Shown: positions 1-8,705, numbered from the stretch's first letter. The stretch: DNA of 64,000 nt from Enterococcus_C asini_A (GCF_031928785.1 NZ_JARQAL010000001.1), one strand, 5' to 3'. The notes: generated by a model from the sequence alone, not told the origin. A program made the numbers and translations.

Positions 1-173
1 TAATTATCTTTTGGACCTTGGCTAGCCAAAATTTGAAATTTATCTCCCACTGCACAAGAACCACCCACTGTGGAAAACTGATTTGTACCATCATTTAAAG
101 CTAGTATAAAAGTAGTATTGTTCAGGCGCTTTTCTAAGGCCGTCGCCGCGGAATCAGAAATAGTTAGTTTCAT
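1..173 (-). CDS. Fe-S biogenesis-like (HesB/YqkB-type) protein, partial
   Basis: The N-terminal 57 codons of a minus-strand gene that runs off the left edge. The ATG at 173 is preceded by an AGGAGGTAA ribosome site about 7 bases upstream. The peptide begins MKLTISDSAATALEKRL and contains an LALNDG...FSTVGGSC stretch. This resembles the D-D-G...FS.VG.C pattern of the small YqkB-like members of the Fe-S_biosyn (HesB/IscA-related) fold in Gram-positive bacteria. These proteins are about 110-125 residues, and their role in cluster assembly is inferred from the family only. The C-terminal half is outside the window, so family membership rests on the start region. Confidence 0.6.
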   Translation of the reverse strand, partial: MKLTISDSAATALEKRLNNTTFILALNDGTNQFSTVGGSCAVGDKFQILASQGPKDN

Positions 174-843
174 AAGATTACCTCCTTTTCTTTCTAGTAT
201 ACTCACCCTCATTTAAACTGTTAAATCATCTGCTTCCTATTAAAAATGAATCTAGGCTACTGAATGAATTTTAGGTTGTTGTTAGTTCTTAGAAGAAAAG
301 GAGTGGATTTCTTAATTTTTCTTTACTTCTTTAGAATTCATCAAATTAAGATAACATAGTAATTTTATCTTAGTATTTCTTTTGAAGTGTTGTAGCATTT
401 TATTTTCAATAAAAGATGAAAATAGCTCTTCTAAAATTTAGGAAGTGTCTACGTTATTTTGTTTTTATAACGATAGTAAAAAGTTTCTGAAAGTATACTG
501 ATTGAAAATGAATAGAGGAATTCTTATTGTAAATTAATGATAGTTATCTGTTGTTGAAAGAAAAAATTGTATTTTTTTCATTTTCTCATTACAAAAAATA
601 CCGATAAATAATGAGCCAACAGTAAGTAGTACAGCACTGTTAACTGTTCTATTACAATGGATAAAGATTGTGAAGAAAATCCGATGTAACAATCCAAAAT
701 CAGCTATATAAAGCGCTGTATCGTCATTTTGAAAAGTTTTTTTGCGGAAATGTAACGAAAAAATTCACAAGTATAAACTTTGCTTTCTGTATAAGTTTGG
801 CCTAAACTGTCAGTGTATTCAATATGAAGGAGGAAGAAAGAAA
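174..843. other. AT-rich intergenic region upstream of nox
   Basis: About 670 bases with no convincing gene. It separates the divergent Fe-S-like gene from nox and is very AT-rich. Near the nox end there is an imperfect palindrome AAGTATAAACTT at 769-780. It resembles the operator seen upstream of the beta-glucosidase and PTS genes. Half-sites TTGTGAA (about 669) and TTCACAA (about 764) resemble a Rex site but are about 95 bases apart. I found no confident -35/-10 pair or terminator. Confidence 0.5.
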
Positions 844-2175
844 ATGACCAAAACAGTAATTGTCGGCGCCAATCATGCAGGTGTCGCCGTGGCGAATACA
901 ATTTTAGACAACGCCCCAGATCAAGAAGTAGTGATGATCGACAGCAACACCAATTTAAGCTATCTTGGCTGTGGTACGGCATTGTGGGTTGGCCGCCAAA
1001 TTGACTCTTATGAAGGTTTGTTTTATACGAAAAAGGAAGATTTTGAAAATAAAGGTGCCACCATTCATATGGAAACCTCAGTGGATCTGATTGATTTTGA
1101 AAAAAAAGTCGTGCATTGTGTTACAAAAGACGGGGACACTTTCAGTGAAGGCTATGACAAATTGGTTTTAGCTACTGGCTCTACTCCAATTTCACCGAAA
1201 ATTCCCGGAAATGATTTGAAGAATATCCAATTTTTAAAACGGTTTCAAGACGGTCAGGCAGTGGATCATATCTTAGGCGATGAAACCACTAAAACTGTGG
1301 CAGTTATCGGGGCAGGTTATATCGGCGTGGAAATTGCGGAAGCTGCCAAACGTCGAGGAAAAAATGTTCTCTTATTTGATGCTGTAGATCGTGCTTTACC
1401 GAATTACTATGACAAATGGTTTACCGATGATATGGATAAAAACTTAGCTGACCACGGCATTGAACTACATTTTGGTGAGTTAGTCCAAGAATACAAAGGA
1501 AATGACAAAGTGGAGGCAATTGTCACTGCTAAGGGGGAATACCCAGTAGACTTGGTAATCAATGCGATTGGTTTCTTACCAAATGCGAAATTGGGGAAAG
1601 ATCATTTAGAACTCTTTAAAAATGGAGCTTATTTAGTGGATCGTCATCAAATGACCAGTGATCCTGATGTGTATGCTGTCGGGGATTGTGCAACCGTGTA
1701 CTCCAACGCATTACAAGCAACTACTTACATCGCTTTGGCAACCAATGCGATTCGCTCAGGACTAGTGGCAGGGTATAATATTGCTGGTATCACTGTGGAA
1801 TCAGAAGGGGTTCAAGGCTCTAATGGGATTTCTATCTTTGGCCTAAACATGGTTTCCACCGGTTTGTCAGTAGAAGCTGCTAAAAAGCAAGGTCTAGAAG
1901 TAACATACACGGATTACGAAGACTTGCAACGGCCAGACTTTATGAAGGAAAATGCCAATGTGAAAATTCGCATTGTCTATGAAGTAAGTTCTAGACGAAT
2001 TGTCGGAGCCCAGCTGTCTTCCAGAGAAGATATTGCGGGGACGATTCACATGTTCAGTTTGGCGATTGCTGAGAAATTCACCATCGACAAGTTGAAACTA
2101 TTGGATATTTTCTTCTTACCTCATTTCAACCAACCTTATAACTACATTACAATGGCAGCGTTACAAGCTAAATAA
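844..2175 (+). CDS. nox: NADH oxidase, FAD/CoA-disulfide reductase family (water-forming type likely)
   Basis: A 443-residue flavoprotein that oxidises NADH with O2. The lactic-acid-bacterial relatives make water and regenerate NAD+ during aerobic fermentation. Visible are an N-terminal FAD Rossmann motif VIVGANHAG (residues 5-13), the redox cysteine in LGCG (Cys43), a second NAD-binding GAGYIG at 156-161, the FAD-binding VGD at 279-281 and a C-terminal dimerisation domain. Length matches the Nox/Npr family (about 445-450). The ATG at 844 is chosen because GAAGGAGGAAG lies 8 bases upstream; an in-frame extension to 742 lacks a ribosome site. A peroxidase (Npr) activity cannot be fully excluded, but the sequence is more like Nox. 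A terminator follows at 2196. Confidence 0.85.
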   Translation: MTKTVIVGANHAGVAVANTILDNAPDQEVVMIDSNTNLSYLGCGTALWVGRQIDSYEGLFYTKKEDFENKGATIHMETSVDLIDFEKKVVHCVTKDGDTFSEGYDKLVLATGSTPISPKIPGNDLKNIQFLKRFQDGQAVDHILGDETTKTVAVIGAGYIGVEIAEAAKRRGKNVLLFDAVDRALPNYYDKWFTDDMDKNLADHGIELHFGELVQEYKGNDKVEAIVTAKGEYPVDLVINAIGFLPNAKLGKDHLELFKNGAYLVDRHQMTSDPDVYAVGDCATVYSNALQATTYIALATNAIRSGLVAGYNIAGITVESEGVQGSNGISIFGLNMVSTGLSVEAAKKQGLEVTYTDYEDLQRPDFMKENANVKIRIVYEVSSRRIVGAQLSSREDIAGTIHMFSLAIAEKFTIDKLKLLDIFFLPHFNQPYNYITMAALQAK

Positions 2176-2195
2176 TTAAATCTATGTCCTTTCAA

Positions 2196-2232
2196 AAAAC
2201 GACCGGAATCCGTGTGATTCTTGGTCGTTTTT
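2196..2232 (+). terminator. Terminator after nox
   Basis: Stem AAAACGACC/GGTCGTTTT extended by AATC/GATT across a small mismatch, loop CGTGT, followed by T5-C-T4. Confidence 0.85.
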
Positions 2233-2268
2233 CTTTTAGTAAACCAAAACATTGATAAATAAAAATAA

Positions 2269-2301
2269 AAGTATAGACTTATTTGAAAACTTATATATAA
2301 T
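2269..2301 (+). promoter_or_regulatory. Promoter with embedded GntR/HutC-like operator for the GH1 gene
   Basis: TAGACT (-35, 2274-2279), 16-base spacer, TATAAT (-10, 2296-2301). The -35 lies inside the imperfect palindrome AAGTATAGACTT (2269-2280). The core GTATAGAC is the core of HutC-subfamily GntR operators such as the NagR/YvoA sites. The same 13-mer AAAGTATAGACTW recurs over the -35 of the PTS gene at 4113-4124. A repressor occluding both promoters is the natural reading; no such regulator gene lies in the window. Confidence 0.6.
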
Positions 2302-2365
2302 GTAAATAGAGAAGCAATACCATAAGCAGGCTGGCTAATGTCAGCTAACAACAGGAGGAATAATA

Positions 2366-3793
2366 ATGAATTTGATATTTCCCGAAAATTTCTGGTGGGG
2401 AGCTGCCACTTCCGGTCCTCAAAGCGAAGGGCGCTTTGGCAAAGAACACGCTAACTTATTTGACTATTGGTATGATATTGAACCAGAAGTCTTTTATGAC
2501 CAAGTCGGCCCTAATGTAGCTTCGAATTTTTACAATAGTTTCAAAGAAGATATCCGTTTGATGAAAGAAATCGGATTAAATTCGGTACGAACATCCATTC
2601 AATGGACGCGTTTAATTGATGATTTTGAAACTGCTAGTTTAAACAAAGCCAATGTGGACTTTTACAACCAAGTGATTGATGAGTTTATTGCCAATGGGAT
2701 TCGTCCAGTAATTAATTTGCATCACTTTGATTTACCGGCTGATTTATATCACAAATATGGTGGTTGGGAAAACAAACACGTAGGGGATTTATTTGTGAAG
2801 TTTGCCCAGCAATGTTTCCGCTTGTTTGGCGATCGAGTGATAGACTGGTTTACGTTTAACGAGCCAATGGTAATTGTAGAAGGAGAATACTTGCATCAGT
2901 TTCACTACCCCAATCTTGTAGATGGAAAAAAAGCGGTCCAAGTAGCGTACAATATCCAACTAGCTTCTGCGAAAACCATCGCTGCTTTTAAAGCAATCAA
3001 TCGAAATCCCAATGGCAAAATCGGCATTATCTTGAATTTGACTCCAGCTTATCCTGCTAGCCAGTCAGTTGAAGATTTGGCAGCTTCTGAATTTGCGGAC
3101 TTATGGTTGAACCGCTTGTTTATGGACGCTTCTGCTTTAGGGGCTTTTCCTGATGCTTTAGTGGAACGCTTGAAAAAAGACCACGTGCTCTGGGAAGCAA
3201 CCACAGAAGAGTTGGCCATTATCAAAAACAATACTATCGATTATTTAGGAGTAAATTTCTACCATCCTCATCGCGTACAGGCACCAGCAGTTTCTGCCAA
3301 CAGTTTAGCTGTGGACTGGTTACCAGAAAAATATTTTGATGAATATGAAATGCCTGGCCGGCGGATGAATGTAGACAAGGGTTGGGAGATTTATCCTAAA
3401 GCAGTCTATGACATCGCTTTGGATATCCGAGATAATTATGAAAATCTGGAGTGGTTTATTTCCGAAAACGGGATGGGGGTTTCGAGAGAAGAACGCTACT
3501 TGAATGAAGCTGGCGTAATTGAAGACGATTATCGCATTCAGTTTATCCAAGAACATCTTTACTGGTTGCACAAAGGAATTGAAGAAGGTTCCAACTGCTT
3601 TGGGTATCATTTGTGGACACCAATTGATTGCTGGTCATGGAAAAATGCCTACCGCAACCGTTATGGTTTTATTTCCAATGATATTCGTAATCAAAAGAAA
3701 ACCATCAAAAAATCTGGTCACTGGTTTAAAGGAGTTGCTGATACGGACGTGTTAGAAATGCCTGAAAGCTTAGCCGCATCATTGGAAGAATAA
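2366..3793 (+). CDS. GH1 beta-glucosidase, probably 6-phospho-beta-glucosidase
   Basis: A 475-residue glycoside hydrolase family 1 enzyme, expected to split (phospho)-beta-glucosides in the cytoplasm after PTS uptake. Seen: WWGAATSGPQSEG at the start, acid/base Glu166 in FTFNEP and nucleophile Glu367 in ISENG. A C-terminal SWKNAYRNRYGF stretch occupies the place of the phosphate-binding loop; the usual lysine there is Arg, so phospho-substrate preference is likely but not certain. AGGAGGAA sits 8 bases before the ATG. It is followed 395 bases later by a cellobiose-family PTS IIC whose promoter carries the same operator, which supports co-regulated uptake and hydrolysis. Confidence 0.85.
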   Translation: MNLIFPENFWWGAATSGPQSEGRFGKEHANLFDYWYDIEPEVFYDQVGPNVASNFYNSFKEDIRLMKEIGLNSVRTSIQWTRLIDDFETASLNKANVDFYNQVIDEFIANGIRPVINLHHFDLPADLYHKYGGWENKHVGDLFVKFAQQCFRLFGDRVIDWFTFNEPMVIVEGEYLHQFHYPNLVDGKKAVQVAYNIQLASAKTIAAFKAINRNPNGKIGIILNLTPAYPASQSVEDLAASEFADLWLNRLFMDASALGAFPDALVERLKKDHVLWEATTEELAIIKNNTIDYLGVNFYHPHRVQAPAVSANSLAVDWLPEKYFDEYEMPGRRMNVDKGWEIYPKAVYDIALDIRDNYENLEWFISENGMGVSREERYLNEAGVIEDDYRIQFIQEHLYWLHKGIEEGSNCFGYHLWTPIDCWSWKNAYRNRYGFISNDIRNQKKTIKKSGHWFKGVADTDVLEMPESLAASLEE

Positions 3794-3931
3794 AGGGAAA
3801 TGATAAAGAGGATGATATTTGTTTACTTGGTGTGAAGAGAACGAATGAGTAGTGATAACAATTTAATGACTGCTAGTATCTCTATCGATTTGACCAAAGA
3901 ATGAATGCATCTTATAAATGAGAATCAAATG

Positions 3932-3970
3932 AAGGGGCGGGTATCGTGGATATCCACCCCTTATTATTTT
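3932..3970 (+). terminator. Terminator after the GH1 gene
   Basis: Stem AAGGGGCGGGTATC/GATATCCACCCCTT with loop GTG, one C-A mismatch and one G-T pair, then TTATTATTTTT. It lies in the 395-base gap (3794-4188). The rest of that gap holds the PTS promoter and no gene. Confidence 0.75.
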
Positions 3971-4112
3971 TCAGGGAAGTAACTCAGTTTTTATTATGAG
4001 TTAACGCAATGTAAAAGGAACCCTTTCCTCAAAGTATTTCTTGCATTGAAAACTGATGATTTGTCGTTGTGAATAGTCATTACCAAAATTAAATTCATTT
4101 ATTTAATTATAA

Positions 4113-4146
4113 AAGTATAGACTATTTTGGCATGGCATGGTATTCT
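4113..4146 (+). promoter_or_regulatory. Promoter with operator for PTS IIC
   Basis: TAGACT (4118-4123), 17-base spacer, TATTCT (4141-4146). The -35 is inside AAGTATAGACTA (4113-4124), almost identical to the operator over the GH1 promoter at 2269-2280. Confidence 0.6.
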
Positions 4147-4151
4147 TTAAA

Positions 4152-4165
4152 TGTAATCGATTACG
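4152..4165 (+). promoter_or_regulatory. cre-like / LacI-family palindrome downstream of the PTS promoter
   Basis: TGTAATCGATTACG contains a perfect 12-base palindrome and matches 13 of 14 positions of the CcpA cre consensus TGWNANCGNTNWCA. It lies 5 bases after the -10, close to the start point, where CcpA would block transcription. A dedicated LacI-type repressor is the alternative. Confidence 0.65.
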
Positions 4166-4188
4166 AAAAAAATTATGAGGTGATTTGA

Positions 4189-5457
4189 GTGAACGGGTTT
4201 ATGGACAAATTAAGTGAAAAAATCATGCCTTTAGCCAATTGGTTAGGTCAAAATCGCTATTTAACTGTGTTGCGGGATGCGTTTATGCTCTCATTTCCTT
4301 TGACGATGTTTGGTTCTATTATTGTTGTACTGAATAATCTGCCCTTTTTTAGCGATGAATTAAAAGGAACGTTAGGCAATTTATTAGGCAATGGTCAAAA
4401 TGCCACCATGAGTATTATGACTGTTTTTGTAACATTTGGTATTGGCTATTATCTTTCTCAGTCTTATGATGTGGATGGTATTTTCGGTGGTGCGGTAGCT
4501 TTTGCTAGCTTCTTGATTTTGACGCCTTTCTTTATGACCACAGAAACAGGAGGTACAGTTAGTGGCATCTTAAGCTTGGATCGTCTAGGAGCAAAAGGGA
4601 TGTTCTTAGGGATGTTGGCTGCCTTCTTAGCCACGGAACTGTATTGCCGAGTTACCAAAAAAGGCTGGCAAATCAAAATGCCAGATGGTGTGCCACCGGC
4701 AGTTTCTAAATCTTTTGCCGCATTGATTCCTGCAATTTTAACCTTAAGTGTCTTTTTAGTCATCAATGCAATTATGGTAGGGGTCTTCAACGCCAACTTG
4801 CACGATGTGATTTATGAAGTAATCCAAAAACCATTAACCGGACTGGGTGGAAGTTTACCCGCAACATTAATTGCATTGTTCTTTGTACAATTCCTATGGT
4901 TCTTTGGTCTTCATGGACAAATCATTGTAAACTCGGTAATGGATCCAATTTGGAATACGTTGATGCTAGACAACTTGGAAGCTTATCAAGCAGGGGAAAA
5001 ACTCCCCCATATTGTGACGAAACCATTTATGGAAACCTTCACAGTTGGCCTGGGTGGTTCTGGAATGACTTTAGCAGTAGTCATTATCTTAGCTTTCTTC
5101 ATGAAGAAAAAACAATACAAAGACATTGGTCGCTTGGCCCTGGGCCCTGGTATCTTTAACGTTAATGAACCAGTAATTTTCGGGTTGCCAATCGTGTTAA
5201 ATGCTACAATTTTAATTCCTTGGGTGTTAGCGCCACTAGTGGTCACTACCTTGAATTATTTGGTGATGGCCGCAGGGATTGTTCCAGCGCCAACAGGAGT
5301 TTCGGTTCCTTGGACGGTGCCAATTATTGCTAGCGGTGTCTTAGCCACCAATTCTTGGCTAGGGGGCTTGCTACAAGTAGTGGATTTTGTAATTGTAGCG
5401 TTAATCTGGTTCCCATTCATGAGAGCATTGGACCGGGAAGTGGAAGTAGAGATTTAA
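4189..5457 (+). CDS. PTS sugar transporter subunit IIC, lactose/cellobiose family
   Basis: A 422-residue integral membrane permease (EIIC) that carries a beta-glucoside-type sugar coupled to phosphorylation by cognate IIA and IIB proteins. It has about ten hydrophobic segments. It also has the family hallmarks of a C-terminal half with FNVNEPVIFGLPIVLN (the N-E-P motif) and FFGLHGQI. No IIA or IIB domain is fused or encoded nearby, so these must come from elsewhere. The GTG at 4189 is preferred: GAGGTGA ends 5 bases before it, whereas the ATG at 4201 is too far away. Regulation is by the operator and cre site upstream. Confidence 0.85.
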   Translation: MNGFMDKLSEKIMPLANWLGQNRYLTVLRDAFMLSFPLTMFGSIIVVLNNLPFFSDELKGTLGNLLGNGQNATMSIMTVFVTFGIGYYLSQSYDVDGIFGGAVAFASFLILTPFFMTTETGGTVSGILSLDRLGAKGMFLGMLAAFLATELYCRVTKKGWQIKMPDGVPPAVSKSFAALIPAILTLSVFLVINAIMVGVFNANLHDVIYEVIQKPLTGLGGSLPATLIALFFVQFLWFFGLHGQIIVNSVMDPIWNTLMLDNLEAYQAGEKLPHIVTKPFMETFTVGLGGSGMTLAVVIILAFFMKKKQYKDIGRLALGPGIFNVNEPVIFGLPIVLNATILIPWVLAPLVVTTLNYLVMAAGIVPAPTGVSVPWTVPIIASGVLATNSWLGGLLQVVDFVIVALIWFPFMRALDREVEVEI

Positions 5458-5462
5458 ACAAG

Positions 5463-5492
5463 AAAACCACCTGTGCAAGCAGGTGGTTTTTT
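5463..5492 (+). terminator. Terminator after PTS IIC
   Basis: Perfect 11-bp stem AAAACCACCTG/CAGGTGGTTTT, loop TGCAAG, run of T. Confidence 0.9.
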
Positions 5493-5663
5493 GGAATAAA
5501 CGAAAAATAAAATTTTCATGCGAGGAAGACAAGAGTTTACGAAAGTCTAATAATGGTCAGAATGAAGGAAGCCAGAGTATAATAAAATAAAAGACGGCTT
5601 TGAGCATTAGTTTTGATAGCTAGTGACGAAGAGCTGTTTAAGACTTGATTAGGAGGAGTTACG

Positions 5664-6053
5664 ATGAATCAATTGACACTTCTTAAAGGGAATAGTGGTT
5701 TTGAGTTACCTATTGAAGGCAACCCAAACTGGATTTTAAAAAGGGAAGCGGGTTATTCTGCGGTACAAAGTTTGGTGGCGGCAGCTGGAGCTTGTGGAGG
5801 CTATGTGTACCAACACATTTTGGAAAACTCGAAAATTCCTTATCGTTTTGAAAAAATCGAAGCGACCTATGAAACAAGTGAAATCAAACCAGAGCCCTTA
5901 ACAAAGATTTCTTTCATTTTTTATGTTGACGTAGCGGAAGAATACAGGGGAAGAGCAGAAAGAAGCTTAAAGTTGGTATCAAAAAATTGTCCAGTGATTC
6001 AGTCCCTGGATCCTAAAATTGAAGTCATCGAGGCAGTTCGTTTTGTCGATTAG
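5664..6053 (+). CDS. OsmC/Ohr family protein
   Basis: 129 residues with the OsmC-fold layout. Cys44 is in AAAGACGGYV, and Cys109 in KNCPVIQSL on the second half of the fold. OsmC and Ohr proteins reduce organic or lipid hydroperoxides with this cysteine pair; some small members have unknown substrates. AGGAGGAG sits 6-7 bases before the ATG. It stands alone, with a tRNA gene 62 bases downstream that has its own promoter. Family placement is good; substrate unknown. Confidence 0.75.
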   Translation: MNQLTLLKGNSGFELPIEGNPNWILKREAGYSAVQSLVAAAGACGGYVYQHILENSKIPYRFEKIEATYETSEIKPEPLTKISFIFYVDVAEEYRGRAERSLKLVSKNCPVIQSLDPKIEVIEAVRFVD

Positions 6054-6070
6054 CAGTCAAAGCGTATCCC

Positions 6071-6099
6071 TTGCAGATTTTATTAGCCAGGAGTATGCT
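6071..6099 (+). promoter_or_regulatory. Promoter of tRNA-Gln
   Basis: TTGCAG (6071-6076), 17-base spacer, TATGCT (6094-6099), placing the start point about 10 bases before the mature tRNA. Confidence 0.55.
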
Positions 6100-6115
6100 A
6101 TTTCTGTTGGATTTT

Positions 6116-6188
6116 TGGGATATGGCCAAACTGGTAAGGCGCCTGACTCTGAATCAGGTAAGTGCAGGTTCGAGCCCTGCTATCCCAA
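6116..6188 (+). tRNA. tRNA-Gln, anticodon CUG
   Basis: A complete cloverleaf: acceptor TGGGATA/TATCCCA, D-arm GCC/GGC, anticodon stem CCTGA/TCAGG with loop CTCTGAA (anticodon CTG at loop positions 3-5), T-arm GCAGG/CCTGC with loop TTCGAGC, discriminator A. The U1-A72 pair is a glutamine-tRNA feature. No CCA is encoded. It reads CAG codons and is a single gene with its own promoter and terminator. Confidence 0.93.
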
Positions 6189-6210
6189 TCGTTATTCTCC
6201 CAATTTAGGT

Positions 6211-6245
6211 CTTTCTACGTTTACGATGTAGAAAGGCTTTTTTAT
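6211..6245 (+). terminator. Terminator of the tRNA-Gln gene
   Basis: Stem CTTTCTAC/GTAGAAAG with loop GTTTACGAT, then a GGC and a T-rich tail. Confidence 0.75.
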
Positions 6246-6361
6246 TTGGCAAAATTCTTCTGATTCTGATACTCCTTCTCAGTTAAGCTTCATTGGTTGT
6301 AATACAAGAAATTTCTTCTATGCTAAAGGTAGAGGTTGTGCTTTAAAAAGGAGGAAGTATC

Positions 6362-8149
6362 ATGACTCATTTTAAAAAATTTATGATTACACTTATGGTT
6401 GGCGTTTTGGCTTTAATGGCTGAATTCGTTCTAAAAAAACCGGAATGGGCCTTTTTATTAGTGGCGATTTTAGGTGGTTTACTAGCATTATCCATGTTAA
6501 AAGAAATGGTTGCGACTTTACGCAGTGGCCGCTATGGTATTGATATTTTGGCGATTACAGCAATTGTAGCTACTTTAGCGGTTAAAGAATACTGGGCTAG
6601 TTTGATGATTTTAATCATGTTAACTGGTGGAGATAGTTTAGAAGACTATGCCAGTCAAGAAGCAGGGCGGGAATTGCAGCAGTTGTTGAAACAAGCCCCT
6701 ACGTTAGCCCACCGAATCAGTACTAGTAAATTAACCGATATTCCCGTGGAGCAAGTCCAAGTGGGAGAGCGGATTTTAGTAAAGCCTCAAGAATTAGTGC
6801 CTTTGGATGGTTTAGTGTTAACTGGTTCTAGTAATGTGGATGAATCTTCATTGACTGGAGAAGCGAGACCTGTGAAAAAAGACCGGGGCGATGAAGTGAT
6901 GTCAGGGTCAATCAATGGGGATGAAGCCTTAGAAATCAAGGTCACGAAGCTTGCCCAAAATTCTCAATACCAAACAATTGTAAAATTGGTAAAAGAATCC
7001 CAAGCAAAACCTGCTCATTTTGTTCGTTTGGCGGATCGTTATGCGGTACCTTTTACATTGTTAGCCTATGGAATTGGTGGCTTGGCTTGGTTAGTGACGG
7101 GAAATCCCGTACGCTTTGCTCAAGTTTTAGTGGTCGCGTCTCCTTGTCCGTTAATTTTAGCGGCGCCTATTGCGTTAATCGCAGGAATGAGTCGCTCCAG
7201 CCGTAATGGAATGATTGTCAAAACAGGAACGACCATTGAGAAGATGGCGGAGGTGAAAACGGTCGCTTTTGACAAAACCGGCACGATTACCGCCGGAACT
7301 TTGGCTGTGGAAAAAATTATTGCCCAAGGACCTTTTAATGAAGAGGAACTACTAGCCATAGCAGCGGGGGCAGAAGAAAGTTCCAGTCATATACTGGCAC
7401 GTTCTTTAGTTCAATACGGTAAAAGCAAAGTTACTTTGCATCATTTTGATGAGGTGAAAGAAGTAGTTGGACAAGGAATCGAAACGATTTACCAAGGAAA
7501 AACAGTAAGAATCGGCAGTGCAGAATTTACCCATGCACAAAAGATAGCCCATGAAACGGCAATTTATATTGAATGGAATCATCAAGTAGTAGGACAGATT
7601 CTCTTTAAAGACCAGATTCGTCCAGAAGCAAGAACTACGATTGAAACATTAAAGAGCTTAGGCGTGGCCAAGGTCATGATGTTAACCGGTGACCAAGAGT
7701 CCATTGCTAAAGAAATTGCGCAAGAAGCAGGGATTACGGAGATTCACGGGGGCTGTTTACCAGAGGATAAATTAGCTATTTTAAGAGAAGTTCCTAAAAG
7801 CAAGCGGCCGCTGATGATGGTGGGGGACGGGGTCAACGATGCTCCGGCACTAGCTGTAGCTGATGTGGGCGTGGCAATGGGGGCTCGGGGTTCTTCAGCA
7901 GCTAGTGAAAGTGCTGCTGCGGTAGTTTTGAAAGATGATTTAAGCTGTGTAGCCAATGGTGTCGCAGTCGCCAAACAAACCATGAGGATTGCCAAACAGT
8001 CGGTTTTGGTGGGGTTAGTTTGTTGCGTGATTTTAATGGTGATTGCCGCTTTTGGCTGGATTCCTACATTATTAGGAGCGATTTTGCAAGAAGTGGTGGA
8101 CACATTGTCCATTTTAAGTGCATTACGGGCTAAAAATGATCGTTCGTAA
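6362..8149 (+). CDS. P1B-type heavy-metal-translocating ATPase
   Basis: A 595-residue P-type ATPase that pumps a transition-metal ion. Seen: LTGEA actuator loop, membrane motif SPCPL with Cys262, phosphorylation site DKTGT at 304-308, TGD in MLTGDQ, GDGVNDAPAL near 489. There is no N-terminal metal-binding (HMA, CxxC) domain. The nucleotide-domain His-Pro dipeptide typical of P1B pumps reads SSSHILARS, so the proline is Ile. An SPC membrane motif points to the P1B-4-like group rather than CPC copper/zinc pumps; the ion cannot be named from sequence. AAAGGAGGAAG precedes the ATG. A DUF2200 gene follows 73 bases later. Confidence 0.85.
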   Translation: MTHFKKFMITLMVGVLALMAEFVLKKPEWAFLLVAILGGLLALSMLKEMVATLRSGRYGIDILAITAIVATLAVKEYWASLMILIMLTGGDSLEDYASQEAGRELQQLLKQAPTLAHRISTSKLTDIPVEQVQVGERILVKPQELVPLDGLVLTGSSNVDESSLTGEARPVKKDRGDEVMSGSINGDEALEIKVTKLAQNSQYQTIVKLVKESQAKPAHFVRLADRYAVPFTLLAYGIGGLAWLVTGNPVRFAQVLVVASPCPLILAAPIALIAGMSRSSRNGMIVKTGTTIEKMAEVKTVAFDKTGTITAGTLAVEKIIAQGPFNEEELLAIAAGAEESSSHILARSLVQYGKSKVTLHHFDEVKEVVGQGIETIYQGKTVRIGSAEFTHAQKIAHETAIYIEWNHQVVGQILFKDQIRPEARTTIETLKSLGVAKVMMLTGDQESIAKEIAQEAGITEIHGGCLPEDKLAILREVPKSKRPLMMVGDGVNDAPALAVADVGVAMGARGSSAASESAAAVVLKDDLSCVANGVAVAKQTMRIAKQSVLVGLVCCVILMVIAAFGWIPTLLGAILQEVVDTLSILSALRAKNDRS

Positions 8150-8222
8150 TAAGTAAAGTCAGTGGAAGGACGTAGCGAAGGGAAATTGTTATACTATTCG
8201 TAGCATATGTTAGGAGGATGAC

Positions 8223-8573
8223 ATGGATAAACCTAAAATTTATCAGATGAGTTTTGCCAGTGTTTACCCACTTTATGTGGCAAAGGCAGAGCGTAAAAAG
8301 CGACAAAAGGCTGAAGTAGATCAGATAATCACTTGGCTAACCGGCTATTCCGAAACAAAACTGGCAGAACAAATTGCGAAAGAAGTTGACTTTGAAACCT
8401 TTTTTAAGGAAGCACCTAAAATGCAGCCCAACCGTTCTTTAATCAAAGGCGTAGTCTGTGGGGTGCGGGTAGAAGAAATTAAAGAACCCCTTATGCAAGA
8501 AATTCGCTATTTGGATAAGTTGATTGATGAACTGGCAAAAGGAAAAGCTATGGAAAAAATCCTACGAAAATAA
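8223..8573 (+). CDS. DUF2200 family protein
   Basis: 116 residues, close in length and sequence to the conserved DUF2200 family. Recognisable stretches are SFASVYPLYVAKAERK near the start, ITWLTGY, and NRSLIKGVVCGVRVEEI followed by PLMQEIRYLDKLIDEL. No function is established. It is soluble, with a helical, charged C-terminus. TAGGAGGATGAC precedes the ATG. The 73-base gap after the metal ATPase has no terminator, so co-transcription is possible. Confidence 0.8.
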   Translation: MDKPKIYQMSFASVYPLYVAKAERKKRQKAEVDQIITWLTGYSETKLAEQIAKEVDFETFFKEAPKMQPNRSLIKGVVCGVRVEEIKEPLMQEIRYLDKLIDELAKGKAMEKILRK

Positions 8574-8676
8574 TTAAGTTGGCCAAAAAGTAGCCCATAT
8601 TTTGTGAACAAAGTATGGTGATTGAAAGAGAAATTTTGCTTCTTTATGAACAAATTTTGACTTTTTCTCGGAAACC

Positions 8677-8705
8677 TTTACAAATAACTTTTGTCATGGT
8701 ATAAC
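8677..8705 (+). promoter_or_regulatory. Promoter of the interrupted small gene
   Basis: TTTACA (8677-8682), 17-base spacer, TATAAC (8700-8705). It lies 31 bases before the ATG at 8736. Confidence 0.65.

Noticed and set aside
660..775. Rex operator upstream of nox
   Set aside because: Two half-sites TTGTGAA and TTCACAA are about 95 bases apart and do not form one palindrome.
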